The position numbers were made by a program, and so were the translations under genes. The notes below the pieces were generated by a model. It did no database searches. It worked only from the letters and a program-made list of their open reading frames with translations, and was not told where the DNA came from. From Bradyrhizobium mercantei (GTDB lineage Bacteria; Pseudomonadota; Alphaproteobacteria; Rhizobiales; Xanthobacteraceae): a stretch of 64,000 bases of DNA. Within the stretch, counting starts at the first letter, position 1; each line of letters starts with the position of its first letter. The DNA lies in NCBI RefSeq assembly GCF_001982635.1, contig NZ_MKFI01000007.1, forward strand, positions 310,001-374,000. Direction: 5' to 3'. Below are positions 60,055 to 64,000 of the stretch, piece after piece.

Positions 60055-60161
60055 ATGCCCTCAATCCCCGGGTTGCCCAGACGCTCCCCGTTCAATCCAG
60101 AGATGCAATCTGGATTGGCTATGTTGGGAAAGCAAGCCGGAGGCGCCTCCGATCTCGGACA

Positions 60162-63100
60162 TCAATGACCGATCCTTGCCGGCGCGGGCGGGCCATAGAC
60201 CTCGGGCTTCTCGACCTTCTCCCGATCACCGGCGAGCACGCGCTGCACGCTGACGAAGAACACCGGCACCAAGAGCAGCGCGAGGATGACGACGGCGATC
60301 ATGCCGCCCATCACCGAGGTGCCGAGCGCCTGCTGGCTGGCGCCACCGGCGCCGGTCGCGATCGCCATCGGCAGCACGCCGCAGACGAAGGCCAGGCCGG
60401 TCATCAGGATCGGGCGGAATCTGAGGCTGCACGCCTCGATGGTCGCCTCGACCAGCGGCTTGCCCTGCGCGCGCAGATCCTTGGCGAACTCGATGATCAG
60501 AATCGCGTCCTTGGCCGCAAGGCCGATGATCGTGATCAGGCCGACGGTGAAATAGACGTCGTTGGACAGCCCGCGCAGCGTCGCCGCCACCACGGCGCCG
60601 AGAATGCCGAGCGGAATGGTCAGCAGCACCGCGAGCGGAATGGTCCAGCTCTCGTAGAGCGCGGCGAGCAGCAGGAACACCACCAGCACCGAGAGCGCGA
60701 GCAGGAACGGCGCCTGCGAGCCCGACAGCTTCTCCTGCAACGACTGGCCGGTCCATTCATAGCCGAAGCCGCGCGGCAGCTTGTCGGCAAGCCGCTCCAT
60801 CTCGGCGATCGCGTCGCCCGAGGTGAAGCCGGGCTTGGCCTCGCCGGAGATGCGCACCGCCGGATAGTAGTTGAAGCCCGCGATTTGAGTGGGTCCCTTC
60901 GACCATTCGATGGTGGCGAAGGCCGAGAACGGCACCAATTGCCCGCGGCTGTTCTTGACGTTGTAGTTCAGGATGTCATCCGCATTCATGCGGCTGGTCT
61001 TGTCGGCCTGCACGATGACGCGCTGCATGCGCCCGCGGTTCGGGAAGTCGTTGATGTAGTTCGAGCCGAGATTGGTCGAGATCGTGTTGTTGATGTCCTC
61101 GAAGGTGAGGCCGAACGCGCCGGCCTTCTCGCGGTCGATCATCAGATTGACCTGCGGCGCCGGCGGCAGGCCCTCGACATAGACCTTCTGCAACACAGGG
61201 CTGGCATTGGCCTCCGCGATCAGGCGGTCGGACGCCGCGATCAGCGCCGCATAGCCCTTCTGGCCGCGGTCCTGCAGGCGGAACGAGAAGCCCGAGGAGT
61301 TGCCGAGATTGTCGATCGGCGGCGGCTGCAATGCCGAGATCCTGGCGTCGCGGATCGACGACAGGTCGCGGTTGATGTCGGCGACGATGGCGGCGGCGGA
61401 ATCCTTCGGGCCACGCTCCGACCAGTCCTTCAACGTGATGAAGGCCTGCGCGGTGTTCATGCCCTGGCCGAGGAAGCTGAAGCCGGTGAGGAACGTGACG
61501 TTCTCGATCCCTGCGCGATCCTTCAGATACTTCTCGACCTGCTCGACCGCAGCTTCGGTGCGCGCGTAGGACGATTCCGACGGCGTCTGCACGTCGGTGG
61601 TGATGAAGCCCTGGTCGTCGACCGGAAGGAAGCCGCCGGGCAGCCGCACGAAGCCGTAGGCAACGCCCGCGAACAGCACGAGATAGATCAGCATCAGGCG
61701 GCCGGTGCGCTTCAGCGAGCCCTGCACGGTGCGCGTATAGCCGGCGCGGCTATAGTCGAGCACGCGGTTGAACCAGCCGAACACGCCCTTGCGGGCATGG
61801 CCGCGGCCCTTCTCGACCGGCTTGAGCAAGGTCGCGCACAGCGCCGGCGTCAGCGACAGCGCGAGCAGCGCCGAGAACGCGATCGCCGCCACCATGGTGA
61901 CCGAGAACTGGCGGTAGATGATGCCGACCGAGCCGGGGAAGAACGCCATCGGCACGAACACGGCCATCAGCACCAGCGTGATGCCGATGATGGCGCCGGT
62001 GATCTGCGACATCGCCTTTTTCGTGGCCTCCTTCGGCGGCAGGCCTTCCTCGGCCATGATGCGTTCGACGTTCTCGACCACGACGATGGCGTCGTCGACC
62101 AGGATGCCGACCGCCAGCACCATGCCGAACATGGTCAGCATGTTGATCGAGTAGCCCACGGCCATCAGCGTGGCGCAGGTGCCGAGCAGCGCCACCGGAA
62201 CCACGATGGTCGGGATGATGGTGTAGCGGATGTTCTGCAGGAACAGGAACATCACGACGAACACCAGCACCACCGCCTCGACCAGCGTCATCAACACCTT
62301 CTTGATCGAAGCCTCGACCACCGGCGTGATGTTGTAGGGGATTTCGTAGCTGATATTGGCCGGGAAGAAGCGCGACAGCTCCTTCATCTTGGCTTCGACC
62401 GCGTTCGCGGTCGCCAGCGCATTGCCCTTCGGCGACAGCAGCACCGAGAGACCGGCGGTCGGCTTGCCGTCGAGACGGGTGTTGAACTGGTAGCTGAGGC
62501 CGCCGACCTCGATCCGCGCGACGTCGCGCAGGCGGACCGTCGAGCCGTCGGCATTGGCGCGCAGGATGATCGCGCCGAACTCGTCGGGCGAAGACAGCTG
62601 GCCCTTGACCAGCACCTGCGCGGAAATCTTCTGCGTGTCCGTGCTCGGCTCGGCGCCGATGCTGCCGGAGGCGACCTGGGCGTTCTGCGCCGTGATCGCC
62701 TTGTTGACGTCGTCGGCAGACAGGCCGTAGCCGACCAGCTTGGCCGGATCGATCCAGATGCGCAGCGAGCGCTCGGTCGAATACAGCGTGGCGCGGCCGA
62801 CGCCGGGAATGCGGCGCACCTCGCCCAGCACGTTGCGGATCATGAAGTCGCCGAGGCCCACTTCATCCAGCGAGCCGTCGGTCGAGTTCAGCGTGATGAT
62901 CTGCAGCACGGCGGAGGAAGCTTCCTCGACCAGGATGCCCTGCTGGATCACGGCGCGCGGCAGCCGCGCCTCGACGCGCTTGAGGCGGTTCTGCACCTCG
63001 ACCGAAGCCTGGCTGGTGTCGGTGCCCGGCTTGAAGTTGGCGATGATCTCGACCTGACCGAGCGAGTCGGAGGTCGATTCGAAGTTCAGGATGTTGGCGG

Positions 63101-63314
63101 CGCCGTTGAGTTCCTCCTCGATCAGCCGCGTCACGCTGTTGTAGAGGTTCTCCGGCGACGCGCCGGGATAGCTCGTCGAGATCGAGATCGAGGGCGGCGC
63201 GATGATCGGATATTGCGCGACCGCGAGCAGCGGGATCGAGATCGCGCCGATCAAACAGATGAACAGCGCGACGACCCAGGCGAAGATCGGCCTGTCGATG
63301 AAGAAGCTGGGCAT
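60162..63314 (-). CDS. RND-family multidrug efflux permease (HAE1)
   Basis: 1050 residues starting MPSFFIDRPIFAWVVALFIC, the normal AcrB/MexF size. Proton-relay acidic pair in GILVDDAIVVVENVERIM, Lys in GLAAKDAILIIEFAKDLR, and large periplasmic loops. It lies 6 bp after the adaptor gene (63321, cut by the window edge). Works with the adaptor and an outer-membrane channel not seen here. Substrate unknown. Confidence 0.95.
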   Translation of the reverse strand: MPSFFIDRPIFAWVVALFICLIGAISIPLLAVAQYPIIAPPSISISTSYPGASPENLYNSVTRLIEEELNGAANILNFESTSDSLGQVEIIANFKPGTDTSQASVEVQNRLKRVEARLPRAVIQQGILVEEASSAVLQIITLNSTDGSLDEVGLGDFMIRNVLGEVRRIPGVGRATLYSTERSLRIWIDPAKLVGYGLSADDVNKAITAQNAQVASGSIGAEPSTDTQKISAQVLVKGQLSSPDEFGAIILRANADGSTVRLRDVARIEVGGLSYQFNTRLDGKPTAGLSVLLSPKGNALATANAVEAKMKELSRFFPANISYEIPYNITPVVEASIKKVLMTLVEAVVLVFVVMFLFLQNIRYTIIPTIVVPVALLGTCATLMAVGYSINMLTMFGMVLAVGILVDDAIVVVENVERIMAEEGLPPKEATKKAMSQITGAIIGITLVLMAVFVPMAFFPGSVGIIYRQFSVTMVAAIAFSALLALSLTPALCATLLKPVEKGRGHARKGVFGWFNRVLDYSRAGYTRTVQGSLKRTGRLMLIYLVLFAGVAYGFVRLPGGFLPVDDQGFITTDVQTPSESSYARTEAAVEQVEKYLKDRAGIENVTFLTGFSFLGQGMNTAQAFITLKDWSERGPKDSAAAIVADINRDLSSIRDARISALQPPPIDNLGNSSGFSFRLQDRGQKGYAALIAASDRLIAEANASPVLQKVYVEGLPPAPQVNLMIDREKAGAFGLTFEDINNTISTNLGSNYINDFPNRGRMQRVIVQADKTSRMNADDILNYNVKNSRGQLVPFSAFATIEWSKGPTQIAGFNYYPAVRISGEAKPGFTSGDAIAEMERLADKLPRGFGYEWTGQSLQEKLSGSQAPFLLALSVLVVFLLLAALYESWTIPLAVLLTIPLGILGAVVAATLRGLSNDVYFTVGLITIIGLAAKDAILIIEFAKDLRAQGKPLVEATIEACSLRFRPILMTGLAFVCGVLPMAIATGAGGASQQALGTSVMGGMIAVVILALLLVPVFFVSVQRVLAGDREKVEKPEVYGPPAPARIGH

Positions 63315-63320
63315 GTCGGA

Positions 63321-64000
63321 TCACCGCACCGCGTGCGCGGTCTGAGGCGAATCCGACTGTGCCGCAGCGGCGTCGATCTCACGCCAGGCGAGCGGCCGGA
63401 CCTTGTCACCGGCGGCGAATTTCTGGAAGCCCTCGACCACGACCTTGTCGCCGGCCTTGAGACCTTCGCTCACGAACCATTGGCCGCCCTGCAGCGAGCC
63501 GGTGCGCACCGGCTGCACCGCGACGTGATTGTCGTTCTTGACGACGAACACCTCGCTGCCGCCGCCGCCATTGCGCTGGATCGCCTGCTGCGGCACGGCG
63601 ATCGCGTCGGAGTCGATGCCCTGCTCGATCAACACGCGGACATACATGCCCGGCAGCAGGATGCGATGCGGATTCGGGAACTCGCCGCGCAGGGTGACTT
63701 GCCCGGTATAGGCGTCGACCTTGGCGTCGGAAAACAGCAGCTTGCCGGGCAGCGGATAGATCGAGCCGTCGTCGAGCACGAGACGCACCTTCATCGCGTC
63801 GGGCGCGATGCGGTCAAGATCGCCGCTCTCGAAGGCGCGGCGGAGCTGGTTCATCTCGGTCACCGACTGCTGGAAGTCGGCATAGATCGGATCGAGCTGC
63901 TGGATGGTCGCAAGGCTCGCGGAATCGTTCTGCACCACGAGCGCGCCCTCGCTGATCACGGCCGCACCGATGGTGCCGTCGATCGGCGCACGGATCGTCG
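63321..64000 (-). CDS. RND efflux periplasmic adaptor (N-terminus beyond window)
   Basis: Partial: 226 residues visible, reading in from the right edge as TIRAPIDGTIGAAVISEGAL, the end of the lipoyl-like domain, followed by the beta-barrel (YTGQVTLRGEFPNPHRILLP) and membrane-proximal parts (VVVEGFQKFAAGDKVRPLAW). Family: HlyD/AcrA membrane-fusion proteins. It links the RND pump to an outer-membrane channel. The reading frame stays open to the edge, so the start lies outside the window. Confidence 0.9.
   Translation of the reverse strand, partial: TIRAPIDGTIGAAVISEGALVVQNDSASLATIQQLDPIYADFQQSVTEMNQLRRAFESGDLDRIAPDAMKVRLVLDDGSIYPLPGKLLFSDAKVDAYTGQVTLRGEFPNPHRILLPGMYVRVLIEQGIDSDAIAVPQQAIQRNGGGGSEVFVVKNDNHVAVQPVRTGSLQGGQWFVSEGLKAGDKVVVEGFQKFAAGDKVRPLAWREIDAAAAQSDSPQTAHAVR

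Overview
The window looks like chromosomal DNA of an alphaproteobacterium close to Bradyrhizobium (Nitrobacteraceae). Support: high GC; the gene order fau–6S RNA–zapA–DUF4164–tkt–gap–pgk–fba; the ruvC–ruvA–ruvB block next to yebC and ybgC; an alpha-type Zur box; a FixK-type palindrome; and many dispersed inverted repeats of the kinds I know from Bradyrhizobium. The family assignment rests on recognition of gene families, not on a search. No rRNA, tRNA, CRISPR array, phage or intact insertion sequence was seen.

Layout. 1–3700 (minus): a zinc-responsive operon (His-rich mini-protein, ABC ATPase, permease, metal-binding protein, CobW-type GTPase cut by the window edge) behind a perfect 15-bp Zur-like palindrome. 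3700–8600: a small unknown protein, a repeat-filled 1.1 kb, a DHA2-type efflux pump behind a 13-bp inverted-repeat operator, an internalin-like leucine-rich-repeat protein, and a FixK-type box beside two membrane mini-ORFs. 8600–13300: a tartrate locus (LysR regulator, divergent transporter, tartrate dehydrogenase) followed by a Tat-exported HAD hydrolase. 13500–19500 (minus): cysE, a DUF2852 protein and TetR regulator sharing a 19-bp operator, then six small stress or detoxification-type genes. 20000–26500: a soluble triple-PAS chemoreceptor, GIY-YIG protein, SDR, and cobalamin genes (alpha-ribazole phosphatase, cobS, divergent cobT). 26600–37700: VOC, SRPBCC and DoxX proteins, a Tat sulfatase, an ECF42-type sigma factor overlapping its DGPF/YCII partner, a hydroxyacid dehydrogenase, an ArsR–AHSA1 pair, a TetR–GST divergent pair and ybgC. 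37800–42400 (minus): a Tat metallophosphoesterase, ruvB–ruvA–ruvC and yebC. 42600–45900: two tandem soluble chemoreceptors sharing a C-terminal domain, the first with a degenerate PilZ-like insert. 46200–58900: ymdB-like phosphodiesterase, fau, 6S RNA, zapA, DUF4164, then divergent tkt–gap–pgk–fba(class II)–fba(class I)–ThiE-like–Sel1 protein–suhB-like phosphatase. 58900–64000 (minus): a lone AAA ATPase and an RND efflux pump with its adaptor cut by the right edge.

The best-supported functional units are the Zur operon, the tartrate locus, the ECF42/DGPF pair, the Ruv resolvasome and the lower glycolysis/Calvin-type operon. The most interesting leads are the His-rich membrane mini-protein at the head of the Zur operon, the FixK-linked mini-proteins, the TetR/DUF2852 operator pair (one operator overlaps the tetR start codon), the exact 366-bp periodicity of the PAS chemoreceptor, the paired C-terminal-sensor chemoreceptors, and a ~122-bp repeat element with conserved arm spacing. 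None of these is shown here to be a wholly new system.
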